This document shows positions 12,110-22,421 of a stretch of 64,000 nt of DNA, in pieces; positions within the stretch are counted from its first letter, which is position 1; every line of letters starts with the position of its first letter. Both the position numbers and the translations under genes were made by a program. Below the pieces are notes generated by a model. It was not told the origin of the DNA. It saw only the letters and a list, made by a program, of their open reading frames with translations, and did no database searches. The stretch is from the NCBI GenBank assembly GCA_022605405.1, contig JABYQQ010000007.1, positions 310,001 through 374,000 of the forward strand, given 5' to 3'. This DNA is from Earliella scabrosa. Taxonomy: Eukaryota; Basidiomycota; Agaricomycetes; Polyporales; Polyporaceae.

Positions 12110-13316
12110 AGATTACAAGCCAGAAAGCTCAAGTGTAATGCAAAGCTGGCCCTGGGAGGCGGTAGCGCCCAAGGTGACGACTTGGTGGTCCCCCAGCAGC
12201 CCGCCCGCTCCTAGAGTCCCTTCTTCACTGATCCGTACCGCTCTCAAACTTTAATGGAAGTCCTTCCGACCATCCTCAGTTTAGAGAATCGTGAGCCCTC
12301 GTCGCAAGAGACCTGCAAGAAGACTGTGTGCAGCGACGCGACAGTGAAGATCGCCCTGATCGCGTGGCATTCGCGTGGCGCTGACGCGTTACATAACGCG
12401 TCAGTCACTGTAGGTCACTGTCACCTCGAGTCTGTCTTCTCCGAATTCATCTCCCTGCATCGACGACTTGGTACCGACAAGCTCAACATGACCTCTGGCC
12501 TGCTTGTGTTGCATCGACCGTTGGCGTCCGCAATCACACTGTACATAACGTGAACGGTGCGGAAATATGCTCATTCGCAGCCCCCAAGACTGAGCCAAGT
12601 TGGTCCGCAGCCTTCCGCAGCTCCGAGACTGACTGATCGCTGTGGTTTCGAGCAGACTGCGCAATCTTCTATGGTCCTGGGCGCGCTCATTCTGTCAACG
12701 AGCGTGGTGCTAAGAACCCGACGCTGATGCCTGTGGCGACAGCGACGGCATGGCCAGCATCATGCTACGATAGGCTTGTTCCTAGGCATGACAGCCAGAT
12801 GTATGTATCATACTTGTTGGCTCGATTACTGAGCTCGCCCACGCACCAAGTGGTGTTACGTCGAAGTCAACTTCAATATGCAAGTCCTGCGCGGAAAACA
12901 TGGAGGCTTGGTGTCGCTCCTGGGGAAGGCGAGCGGGCGCTGTGGTTATACCAACGCCTCCTACTTAGTCTGATCAATTTCCATCAGTCTTACGCAACTG
13001 GGCAACGATAAGGACGGCGGTCACAATCTCCATTCGATAGGCAAGAGCGATCCAAACCAGTAAAATCAATACATACCCTTTCCTCGGAGTCGCCACCAAC
13101 TGCGCTTTGGATCGGAGTCGCCACGAACCGCGACTGCAATGAGGATCGGGACGCGAGCCGGAAAACATGCCGGCCGTTGAAGAGCGTCGTAGGGCTATAG
13201 CCCACAACGATTGGGGATATGCCGGCTCGGCCGCAGGTGCATATGTATACCTTCCCTCAAACCCCAGGCCTGTTCAAGTTCCCCCCCCCCACGAGAGGCT
13301 TCTCTCGCCCCACGTG
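12110..13316. other. Long upstream region of ABC transporter A, inside the inverted duplication from about 12290
   Basis: No gene is supported. From about 12290 the region matches, with gaps and many substitutions, the reverse complement of 28214-29395, including the palindromic element at 12381-12404. A C10 run precedes the ATG of ABC A; copy B has a shorter C run there. Confidence 0.6.
12381..12404. repeat. 24-bp inverted repeat with two ACGCGT sites, copy A
   Basis: Two perfect 11-bp arms (CTGACGCGTTA and its complement) are separated by the two bases CA. Each arm contains ACGCGT, the core of the fungal MluI cell-cycle box recognised by MBF-type factors in yeasts. The identical element is present, inverted, at 29284-29307. 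Function is inferred only. Confidence 0.75.
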
Positions 13317-16300
13317 ATGACGGCAACTTCGCTCTTTTTCCGTCAGTTTGCCGCTCTCTTCGTCAAGAACTGGATCATCCTTGCCAAAAGCCCATTCGTG
13401 AGTGCTTCCGATGAGACCTCGTGTATCCCGCCGACCATTCAACATTGAGTGTGTAGGTGAATCTGCTGTCCTGCCTGGTGGCTCCCGTCGCAACCGGTAT
13501 CTTCTTGGCATATGCGCAAGTATTCATGAGCAGACCGAACCAGGCGAGTCGTTCAACCGAATCCTACCCGCGCATTGACGTCCTCATCGTATTCGCAGGA
13601 GGGTTTGGGTACTATAGTTCCAGTTGCTCGACTAGTCGACACCTTCGACCCTGCGCTCACACTCGTGTGGACTGACAACACCAACCGCGCTGGAGCATTC
13701 AGCCCTGCGGACATAATCGCTCGTATCACGCGGGACTTCTCCAGCGAACAGCTTGCGTCTGTGCGCGAGGCGGATGCCACCGAGGTTGGCGCACTATGCC
13801 TGGAGAATTTCATGGGCTCGTCGTCCTGCTTCGCGAGCGTTTCCTTCGAGGCGATCCCCGCGGCGGGAAGTATCCAGACCTTCAACTACACCATTCGTGC
13901 GGACAGAGCTCTTCGGTATGTCAACGTCAGGGACCATACCTCGGACTACGAGCTACGCATTCTCCCCCTGCAGTGGGCCATCGAGAGCGTCAGTGCGCAA
14001 CTTCATGTTAACGCATATGTACTGATGGTGATCGTCTAGGCTATCATTCAAGCTGATACGGGTGTCGAGCCCGCAAGACCCCTCGAGTGGCCGTATACTC
14101 CAGTCACGGATGACGATCAGAGGGACAACATTCGCTTGGGTGAGCTGCTCTCCCGCCTCCAATCTTTCTTGGACGTCCCTTACTCACCTCGACAGTGTAC
14201 ATCAAGCTTGTCTCGAGTCTTGTCGTGATCATCTTGTATGTCTCCACCGAACTCGCGCACTGAACGTTGACCTAACTGACCATGCTTAGTTTCGCATTGT
14301 TCGTCGGTGTCGCGTACCAGCTGCCGGGCATGGCAGTGAAAGAACGGGCGGGCGGGCTGACGAGTCACATGAAGGCCATGGGTCTCATGGATGCCGCACG
14401 AGTTCTGTTCGTATTCTACCCTATCTCTCTGCACCACCTCAATCTAATACAAGCAACAGCTCCTGGCATACCAGCCTCTCCCTCGCCTATCTCCCAGGCT
14501 GGCTCATCCTGGCCGGGGTCTGGCACGCCAAGCTCTGGACGGGGACAAGCGTAGGGCTTCTTATTGCGATCCACCTCCTCACCGGACTCTCGCTTGCGAG
14601 CTGGTCGATGTTCATCATGGTGCCGTTCGGGAAGAGCCCACAGCTCGCGTCAATCGTGTCCTTGACGCTCGCGGTGGTATGGTGCATCATCGGGATGGTG
14701 TTGACCGGAATCAAGACGACCATCGCAGTTATCCTCATCATCCTCTTCCCGCCGACCTTTTACCCGATCGCAATCCGCTGCATCACCGGCTTCGAGACGA
14801 ACCTCGTCCCCACCTCTGCAACGGCGGCTGACCCAGAACATGGTCTGACCCCATCGTCGCTCTTCATTGCTGCGGCCGTGCGTTCCTTCATTCCCTCAGA
14901 ATCCCTCTTCTGACGTTGCGCTCACGGCGATCTGTCCGTGCAGTTCGCGGCCCTGATTTGGCCATTCATCGGGGCGCACTGGGAGCGCTGCTTGTACGAC
15001 ATGCACGATGCCAACACGAGATGGTGGGGTCTCCGTAAGAAGAAGCAGGAGGATGTTACCCCGCCTCCGCCCAACATCGCGATCTCGATCCGCAACCTCG
15101 GCAAAGAATTCACCACCCGCTCGTTCATGGGCAAGAAGACGGTCGTCACCGCAATCTCGGACCTGAGCGTGGATATCCCGAACCATGGCGTTTTCGTGCT
15201 GCTTGGTCCGAACGGGTGCGTGACTACCTCCCTGTCCATATCGTTGCCTGCATGGATTGACATACGAGTCATCACAGCGCGGGGAAATCCACGACCATGG
15301 CGATCCTAGGCGGCCTCACCGGACCCACGCGCGGAAAGGTCGTCTTCTCAGGTGGTGTGGAGCAGCCTCCCCGGGGATACATCGGGCTCGTGCCCCAGAA
15401 GAACATTCTCTTCCCTGAGCTGACTTGCTACCAGACGCTGCGGCTTTGGAAGACGATCAAGCCGGAGTCGGAGGATGGCGCGACGGAGGACATCGTTCAG
15501 TTGCTGAAGGACTGCGATCTGGGCGGAAAGGTCCATTATGCGGCGGGCGCGCTGAGCGGAGGACAGAAGCGGAGACTGCAGCTTGCGGTCGGGTTGGTTG
15601 GCGGTTCTAAAAGTGAGCAACTTCTCTCGTTTATCTAGATGCCCGTCACTGACTGTATGCGCCTATACGTTGCGACAGTCGTTCTGGTCGATGAGGTGAG
15701 CGCGGGCGTTTTCGTTTGGATCGTCGCGAGTGCTGATGTTTCGGGTAGTGTACCTCTGGAGTCGACCCTCTGTCTCGCAGAGCGATCTGGAAGGTCCTCA
15801 CGGCTGTCAAACATGACCGTACAATTGTGTTCACCACTCACGTGCGTCATCCTCTGTTGGCTCACAACCCTTGCATGCCTCTGACGAGTGTGGTTTAGTT
15901 CCTCGACGAAGCTGACTTGCTCGCTGACGAGATCGCGGTGGTGGCGGCCCCCGGTAAGCTCGTAGCAAGCGGCAGCCCCGTCAAGCTCAAGTCGACCCTC
16001 GGAGAAGGCTATACGATGAAAGTGACGTACAAGACTATTGTCAAAGGCCCGGCCAACGATGCGTCTGCGGCTATGCTGGACCTCGTTCGACCTATCGCCC
16101 CACAGACGGATGTCTCTGCGAACGGCGCCCATGAGCTTTCTTACCACCTCAAGACCCATGACGCTGCCGCGGTGAAGCGGGTATTGGAGGCCGTCGAGCG
16201 CAACAAGGACCAGCTCCTGATCGACTCGTACGCCGTGTCCGCGACGTCCATTGAAGATATCTTCCTGGAACTGATGGAAGAAGCCGAACGGTCGGAGAAG

Positions 16301-19097
16301 AAGTCACAACCAGCGTTCCCAGATCCGAAAGCCAAGTATGTCCAGCTTCCCCCCGAGCCTGCGACCGAAAATACGCAAGCCGAGCTCTCAAATGGGACCC
16401 AACGCACCGTGCTCGGACAGGCTTTCACGATCTTCTACAAGCGCTGCCTCATCGCGCGCCGCAGCTGGCTGACGTACGTGCTCGCCATGGGAATCCTCCT
16501 TGTCTCGTCCTTCGCGCCATTGCCGTTCGTCCCGCGCGACCAGGAGACGTGTCAAGTCCACACCACGGATTCTCCGCCTGCGCCTCTGCTACTCCCAGAA
16601 TCATCCTTGAGTCTCTTTGGTTCCTCGGATCTCCCTGGCCAGCTCCCACTCGTAAGCCCTCCTGGCCTGCTCACCACGCTCGGGAACGCGTCCGCCTCGA
16701 TCGCAGTGCAGGAGCTGCCGAGCAACGGGAGCTTCGTCGACGAGGTCAGCTCGACCAGTGACGAACTGCAGTTCGGCGGTATTTCCGTCGACCTGCAGAG
16801 CGGGATCGCACTGTTCGCCTGGAACGCGCAGGAGACAAACGTTGCCTCAATCTTCCTGAACACGGTGTCGAACCTGCTGTACAACAAGGCGCTGAATGAT
16901 ACCGACCAACCGGTTGGGTCCCCCAAGCTGATCGCTGCCTCGATAGGCACCTTCCCGAGTATCCGCGTGGGCTCCCTGACACCCCTCCAGTGGGCTGCTT
17001 ACTTCGCTCAGGGGATGGCGCTCTTCCCGGCGTTCTTCACGTTGTATGTCGCACAGGAGCGTCGCTCGGCCGTGCAGGCGATGCAGTTCTCGAACGGACT
17101 GTCCAACCCCGCTGCGCTCTGGCTCGGCCACCTCATGTTCGACTCGATCTTCTCGTTCGTGACCGCGACGATTCTCGTCATCGTATTCGCAGCGATGTCG
17201 GCGATCTTTGAGGGTCTCGGATACCTGTGGCTCATCATGGTCCTGCATGGCTTCACGGGCACGCTCTTTGCGTACGTTTGGACCGTCTTCATCACCTCGC
17301 CTGTCGCAGCCTTTGCCTCAGTCGCGACGTATCAGCTCGTCATCTTTGGGGTAAGAATTGACATATGTTGCGCAAGCGATCCCGGGGAACTCACCATTGC
17401 TTGCTTTAGTTGTACCTCGCGGGGTACCTTCTCTCACTGACCTACGCCAAGGTGACAGAGGCCGGGACCTACATGAACATCATCCGTACGCTGCCGTCCT
17501 CACATTTGCACAATCCTACGCTGACCCAGACTTGTCAGACTTCACGATGTCCTTGCTGTCTCCCACTCTCAACGTCGTACGTCGCTACGATCTGATACCC
17601 CTTCGGATACGCTTTAACGTACTGATCACAGATACGTGCAAGCTTTGTCTCCGTCAACCTCTTCTCCCTCCTCTGCGACGGCAGCGACCACGTCCCGGCC
17701 TCCGCCCTCGGCAGCATCACCCGCTACGGCGGTCCGATCCTCTACCTCATCCTCTACGGCCTCCTCCTCTTCGGATTCCTCGTCTTGGTCGACTCCGGCT
17801 CGCCTTGGAAGAAGCAGCTCCTCTCATTCTCCTCGCGCACCACTAAGCCTAACGCGGAGATCGAGATGGCAGACATGCAGCGGGCCGACGTCCGTGCGGA
17901 GGAGGAAGCGGTGCGGAACTCGAGCGACGCGCTGCGCGTGCTCAGTGTATCCAAAACCTTCAGGGGCGCGGGCACGGTCGTCGACTCGGTCAGCTTCGGC
18001 GTCGCGCAGGACACGATCTTCGCGCTCCTCGGCCCCAATGGCGCGGGCAAGACGACGACGTTCAATATGATCCGTACGTCGCATTTCCTTCTGTGCTACT
18101 CAGCATCTTTGTGCTCATTCTGATGCCCACAGGCGGAGACCTGCGCCCCTCGACGGGCGACATCCTTATCAACGGGCACTCCATCATCCGACACACGCAA
18201 GCCGCGCGCCTCTCGCTGGGCGTGTGCCCTCAGTTCACGGCGATCGACGCACAGCTGACCGTGCGCGAGCACCTGCTCGTCTACGCAGGGCTCAAGGGCC
18301 TCCCGCGGGGCGCGGAGACGCGCGCAAACGTCGCGCGGGTGCTCGCGATGACGAGTTTGAGCGCGTACGCGGACCGGTTCGCGAGCACGCTGTCGGGCGG
18401 GAACCAGCGCAAGCTTGCGATCGCGATCGCGCTGATGGGGAACCCGTCCGTGCTGCTCGTCGACGAGTTCTCGAGCGGCGTGGATGCGAAGATGAAGCGC
18501 GACATGTGGACGACGCTCAAGCACGTCGCCGTCGGAAAGGCCATCGTCATCACAACCCGTGCGTGTCCTTGCGCCTCTCTCTCGCTGCGAGTTCTGACTT
18601 GATTTTTCGACGTTGCAGACTCGATGGAGGAGGCATCGACGCTTGCGAACAAGGTCGGCATTATCGCGAAGCGCATGCTCGGTGCGTCCCTCTCCTCGTT
18701 CTCGTGATACATGCATGACCTTCGCCCGACACGCACAGCGATCGGGACGACGGACGAGCTCGTCTCGCGCTACGCCCGCTATCTCGTGCATTTCACCGGC
18801 CGCACGCGCTCGGACGTCATCCGCGCGCAGACCGTCATGGCCCGCATCCCCGGCGCGCGCATGGCCAACGACGTCACGACCCGGTTCGAGGTCCCGATCG
18901 GGGAGCAGCTCTCGCTCGCCCAGCTCTTTGGTATCCTCGCCCAGGCTGCGGCCGAGGGCGAGGGCGGCATTGGGGAGTACACGGTGGAGAAGGCGAGCTT
19001 GGAGAGCGTGTTCATGAAGGTCGTCCGGGACAATGCTGTCCAGGAGGAAGATGGTGAGGCGAGGCCGAAGAACCCTTGGGCATTCTGGAGACGGTGA
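13317..19097 (+). CDS. ABCA-type full ABC transporter, copy A
   Basis: Multi-exon gene with ATG at 13317 (MTATSLFFRQF) and stop at 19097. First exons: 13317-13397, 13457-13543, 13599-13988, 14040-14139, 14196-14235. The order is TM helix 1, a large extracytoplasmic loop, a TM block, NBD1, a second large loop with TM block, and NBD2, the forward ABCA arrangement, roughly 1,500 residues. NBD1 shows GPNGAGKST (split by an intron after GPN-G), VPQKNILFPELT, LSGGQKRR, VLVDECTSGVD and IVFTTH. NBD2 shows GPNGAGKTT, CPQFTAIDAQLT, LSGGNQRKL, VLLVDEFSSGVD and AIVITTH. All catalytic motifs are intact in both domains. The second intron appears to use a GC donor (CAG|GCGAGT). ABCA relatives move lipids or amphipathic compounds across membranes; the substrate here is unknown. 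It is a close paralogue of the gene at 22422-28213. Confidence 0.9.
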
Positions 19098-19780
19098 TGG
19101 TTGGACTTAGCACCTTGTATGAGATACTTAGTGTCGTACCCAGACGTAGGAGTAGGAGTACTCCGACGCGGTGGTGGGGTACGGATCGTTGTAAGTACTC
19201 CTACTTCTGGCTACGAGACAAGAGATACTTTGATTTTGTTACGTTACCCTTTCGCCTCGTAATGTTTGCAGTACACTACGCTGTCTCCGGGGTTTCGCTC
19301 ATCGTATCCTATATTATCAGTAGGCCACCGAACTTGGCTGTCCACCACGCCAGTCTTACGCGACCGGCCGGCCTATTGCGACACGTCGACACGCCGTACG
19401 CCCGTCTCACAGTGATCGGCATTTTCCCTTCCCTTTGCACGGTGACCGCATCAGCGAGCGGTCTAAGTTCGGAGACACATGTACCTACATGCATAAATGT
19501 GAGGACGCAGACAGTGTCCTGCGAACTGGCAAGTACCCCTCTGCTCTCTCCCCATGGCGTGTCGGGGACGGCAAGCGACATCGTTCTCATCTGGTATGCT
19601 GTGACCTTTCACCGACTGTGATCGATGCAGCAACATCGTTAGCAGGGCATCACGAGAACCATACGACGCATATACTCACCTAGCGCTCGTCGAACATTTA
19701 TTCGAGTGGTTGATGCCATCCGCATGAACTGCCCATGCCGGATGTCCAGGCGCAATCACCGATGACCCAACTGGTGGCCA
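19098..19780. other. Intergenic region between convergent ABC A and RCC1 genes
   Basis: It should hold both 3' untranslated regions. The first bases are still homologous to the 3' flank of ABC B. A small hairpin (GTAGGAGTA ... TACTCCTAC, about 19145-19202) is visible. No gene is supported. Confidence 0.5.
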
Positions 19781-21184
19781 TCATCGCTCGACGAGAATCC
19801 AGCTCGTGCCGCACCCCGCCCACGCCTTGACAGCATTTCCCCACTTTTGGTCGGCGTCTGGAGCCAGCGCGATAGTTCGGTCTGCATGTTCCGCGAGAGG
19901 AGGCACAGGAGGAGGCCAGAGTCTCGTCGGGACGACCACATCCTCCGTATGTCCCAGCCCGAGGTTCCCGTGCTCGTTCCATCCCCAGCCCCACACCTCC
20001 CAACGCATCGTCGCCCCTTCGCGCTCGCCTCCCTCTCGACTCTCGCTGTCGTTCGCCTGGCTGGATGACGCAGACGCTGCGCCATCGATGATGCAGAGGA
20101 CATGCTCGCTCCCGCACGCCATGCCCGCAACTTGTCCCGGGAGAAGATCGAACGGGAAACGCACGGGCGCGAGCGCGCCTTGTCGCTCATGCGTACCGCG
20201 GCCGAGCTGCGAGTGGGTGTTGCTCCCCGCTGCGACGACCCCGCCGGCGCGGTGGGCGGCGTACGTGCCGTTCCAGGTGCAGCCGATGTGCTCGACGTCG
20301 CTGAGCGCGTCGAGCCCCGAGAGCTGGGATTTCCGGTTCGAGCCGAGGCCCGAGACATGGCCGGATGTGCGCAGGAAGACGGTGTGCTGATTCCCTAGTG
20401 CGATAGATGATATCCCTTCGGTTGAGGTGAAAGGGATGAGTTGTGGGGACGTGGTGAATGGCGCGGGACGGTTGGGGGAAGTGACGAGCGGTCCAAGTTG
20501 GCCATGTCGAGAGGTCCCCCAGCCTACGACATTTGTATGTGATGTTCCGCCCCGGGAGAACAGTCGTATGTGGGCGATGGTGTGATGCGGGCCAGAAGAG
20601 ATGGATTCGATGAGGAGTACATCTTCGGCACTGGCTTGCATCCTGTAGTGAGGAAGGCGTCCGCGCAGATCCACGACATGGACTTGATCCTTGGGCCCAT
20701 TCGACGCCGATGAGGGATTGATGCCGACCGCGAGGTTCCCGAAGTCGTTTGCGCCCATCGAGAGGAGGATGTCGCTCTTCCGGGCGCAGGAGAGGACGAC
20801 GTATGATGTTTCCCATCCTGCGGCGATTAGGCGAACCATGTACTCTGCGTAGATGTCTCCGAGTAGTAAAGCCAGAGGACGGAGGACCGCGGTCGCGTCT
20901 TGGCCGCATTTCTCCACATGGGACGGATACGAAGGACCTAGCTGACCTTTGCTCCCGTCGCCGCATCCCCACAACTCCGTCCCTCCGTCCTTTCTGCTGA
21001 GAAGAACGAGTGTATGATTCGCACCGCATGCAATTTGTAGGACACCGGCTGCTGTTTCCGGTAGCATACCCGGAGTACAGTCGACGAAGTTGCATGGGAT
21101 GAATGTATGCGCATCTTCGACATCGCCAGTCGCGAGTTGACCTCGAGCATTCGAGCCCGCTGAGAGAAGGGAGAGGGAGACCAT
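19781..21184 (-). CDS. RCC1-repeat beta-propeller protein, ATS1-like
   Basis: A single uninterrupted frame of 467 codons starts at 21184 (MVSLSLLSAGSNARGQLATG). RCC1-type repeats are visible as AGSNARGQLATG, WGCGDGSKGQLG, GANDFGNLAVG, GWGTSRHGQLGP, GLGSNRKSQLSG, AAGSNTHSQLGRG and WGWGWNEHGNLGLG, alternating with 'ACG..H..VL' segments, giving about seven blades. Short single-domain RCC1/BLIP-II proteins of this size in fungi resemble yeast Ats1 (alpha-tubulin suppressor), which acts in microtubule and translation-related processes; an assignment to nuclear Ran exchange is less likely because of length and divergence. The lack of introns is unusual in this window. It lies in the spacer of the inverted ABC duplication and is divergent from the gene at 21472. 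A broken copy is at 11495-12109. Confidence 0.85.
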   Translation of the reverse strand: MVSLSLLSAGSNARGQLATGDVEDAHTFIPCNFVDCTPGMLPETAAGVLQIACGANHTLVLLSRKDGGTELWGCGDGSKGQLGPSYPSHVEKCGQDATAVLRPLALLLGDIYAEYMVRLIAAGWETSYVVLSCARKSDILLSMGANDFGNLAVGINPSSASNGPKDQVHVVDLRGRLPHYRMQASAEDVLLIESISSGPHHTIAHIRLFSRGGTSHTNVVGWGTSRHGQLGPLVTSPNRPAPFTTSPQLIPFTSTEGISSIALGNQHTVFLRTSGHVSGLGSNRKSQLSGLDALSDVEHIGCTWNGTYAAHRAGGVVAAGSNTHSQLGRGTHERQGALAPVRFPFDLLPGQVAGMACGSEHVLCIIDGAASASSSQANDSESREGGEREGATMRWEVWGWGWNEHGNLGLGHTEDVVVPTRLWPPPVPPLAEHADRTIALAPDADQKWGNAVKAWAGCGTSWILVER

Positions 21185-21471
21185 GAGCAGCGTGAATACT
21201 ATGGGCCAGGCATGTGAACCTGAACGACGTGCCCGTGCGCGCGATGAAGAGAGGTGTTGGGATGGTGTAGAGTCAAAGACACAAACAAGGGGCGTCGAGG
21301 TAGCGCCGCCGAAGGTGAATATGATCGCGATGACGTCGACGCTCAGGCAGCTCAGGCCGCAGTAGCCTTGCTCTCAACCGCCAAACTGTCTCCCTGTTCT
21401 GTTCTACTACCTCGACGAGAAGACCTCCTCTTCCAGTTGCTATTTGTTATACTCGTGCAGCAATCACGGCC
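21185..21471. promoter_or_regulatory. Shared divergent promoter region (RCC1-like / PNPOx-like)
   Basis: Only 287 bp separate the two divergent start codons, so both promoters must lie here or overlap the coding regions. I see no clear TATA box. Confidence 0.5.
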
Positions 21472-22227
21472 ATGGCCACGCCGCGATGGGTCGAAGCGAT
21501 CAATAAGGCTCTCAGCCACCCCGACAACAAGGGCAAGATCAGTGAGTAAATATCTGACATGGCCTCTGAGCACAAGACTGATACGCATCCAGTCTACCAG
21601 GTCGCGACGGTGGACGCGAAGGGCACCCCGCGCGTCCGCTCCCAAGTTCACCGCGGGTTCATGACCCCAGACGGCCATCCCGAACTCCCCCTCCTCGTCA
21701 CCTCCACCGACTCACGCACGCCCAAGGTCGTCCAAGCGCACGCGAACCAGCGCGTCGAGCTCGCATGGTGGATGGAGGGCTCATCGGACCAGTTCCGCCT
21801 CAACGGTTTCGTGCACATCTACCCTTCCCCCGCACAAGGCACGCCCGCGCAGCCCACGCCGATCCCGGAGGAGGCGGTCGCGCTCAAGACGCTCGCGTCG
21901 CAGAACTTCGACTGGGAGGCGAAGCGGAAGGAGGTCTTTGAGAAGATGAGTCCCGGGATGCGCGCGAGCTGGTGCAGCCCATACCCGCCGGGCACGCCGA
22001 TCCGCAGCTACGAGGAGCAGAAGGACTGGGTCAAGTCGGTGCCGCCGGAAGAAGAGGCAAAGAGCGAGGAGGACAGGAAGAACTATCAGACAGCGTTGCA
22101 CAACTTTGCGCTCATGCTCGTCGAGCCCGTGGATATCGACTGGTGCGCGCTGGGGATACAGCCGAACAAGAGGACGGTGTTCAAGCGCGAGGGAGAGAAA
22201 TGGTCTGAACAACTGGTGGCGCCGTGA
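21472..22227 (+). CDS. Alr4036-family FMN-binding pyridoxamine-5'-phosphate-oxidase-like protein
   Basis: Two exons: 21472-21541 and 21593-22227, joined by a 51-bp intron (GTGAGT...CAG), giving about 234 residues. It begins MATPRWVEAINKAL, then IYQVATVDAKGTPRVRSQVHRGF, 'VTSTDSRTPKV', 'VELAWWMEGSSDQFRLNG' and 'RASWCSPYPPGTPI', and ends with 'VDIDWCALGIQPNKR'. This is the usual layout of the PNPOx-like Alr4036 family (flavin-binding split barrel): substrate-contacting Arg-Val-Arg strand, the WW..G.S.QFR.NG flavin strand, and the conserved 'S.G.P' region. The enzyme class oxidises pyridoxamine/pyridoxine phosphate, but members of this subfamily are not all proven PNP oxidases, so the reaction is inferred. 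Length is normal and no defect is visible. It converges with ABC B 194 bp away. Confidence 0.88.
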
Positions 22228-22421
22228 GTGAGTCCTCTGCCTCCCGCTTGCCGGACTGCGTATATGCACTTCAAAAGGCATGATCCTCTCGCGGCTGAGA
22301 CACTACAATGGTTTGTAAATTACTCGTCACTGTAGACATTCGTGTAGCAACATTACGACGTGAAAGGGTAACATAAGATCAGGGTATCTCATAAAACGCG
22401 TAAAGTCCGACCAACAACCCA

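Larger units (their letters stand above)
12290..19124 (+). repeat. Left arm of a ~7-kb inverted duplication (arm A)
   Basis: This arm matches the reverse complement of 22388-29395 over upstream sequence, all exons, introns and the first bases after the stop. The intron in NBD2 after NMIR (59 nt) differs at only six positions between copies by my count. The upstream part is more diverged but still aligns around GTGCAGCGACGCGAC and the palindrome. The arm holds one complete ABC gene. Confidence 0.85.

Noticed and set aside
20187..21095. 302-codon minus-strand frame overlapping the RCC1 gene
   Set aside because: Alternate frame of the RCC1-like gene; its Arg/His-rich composition is typical of a shadow.
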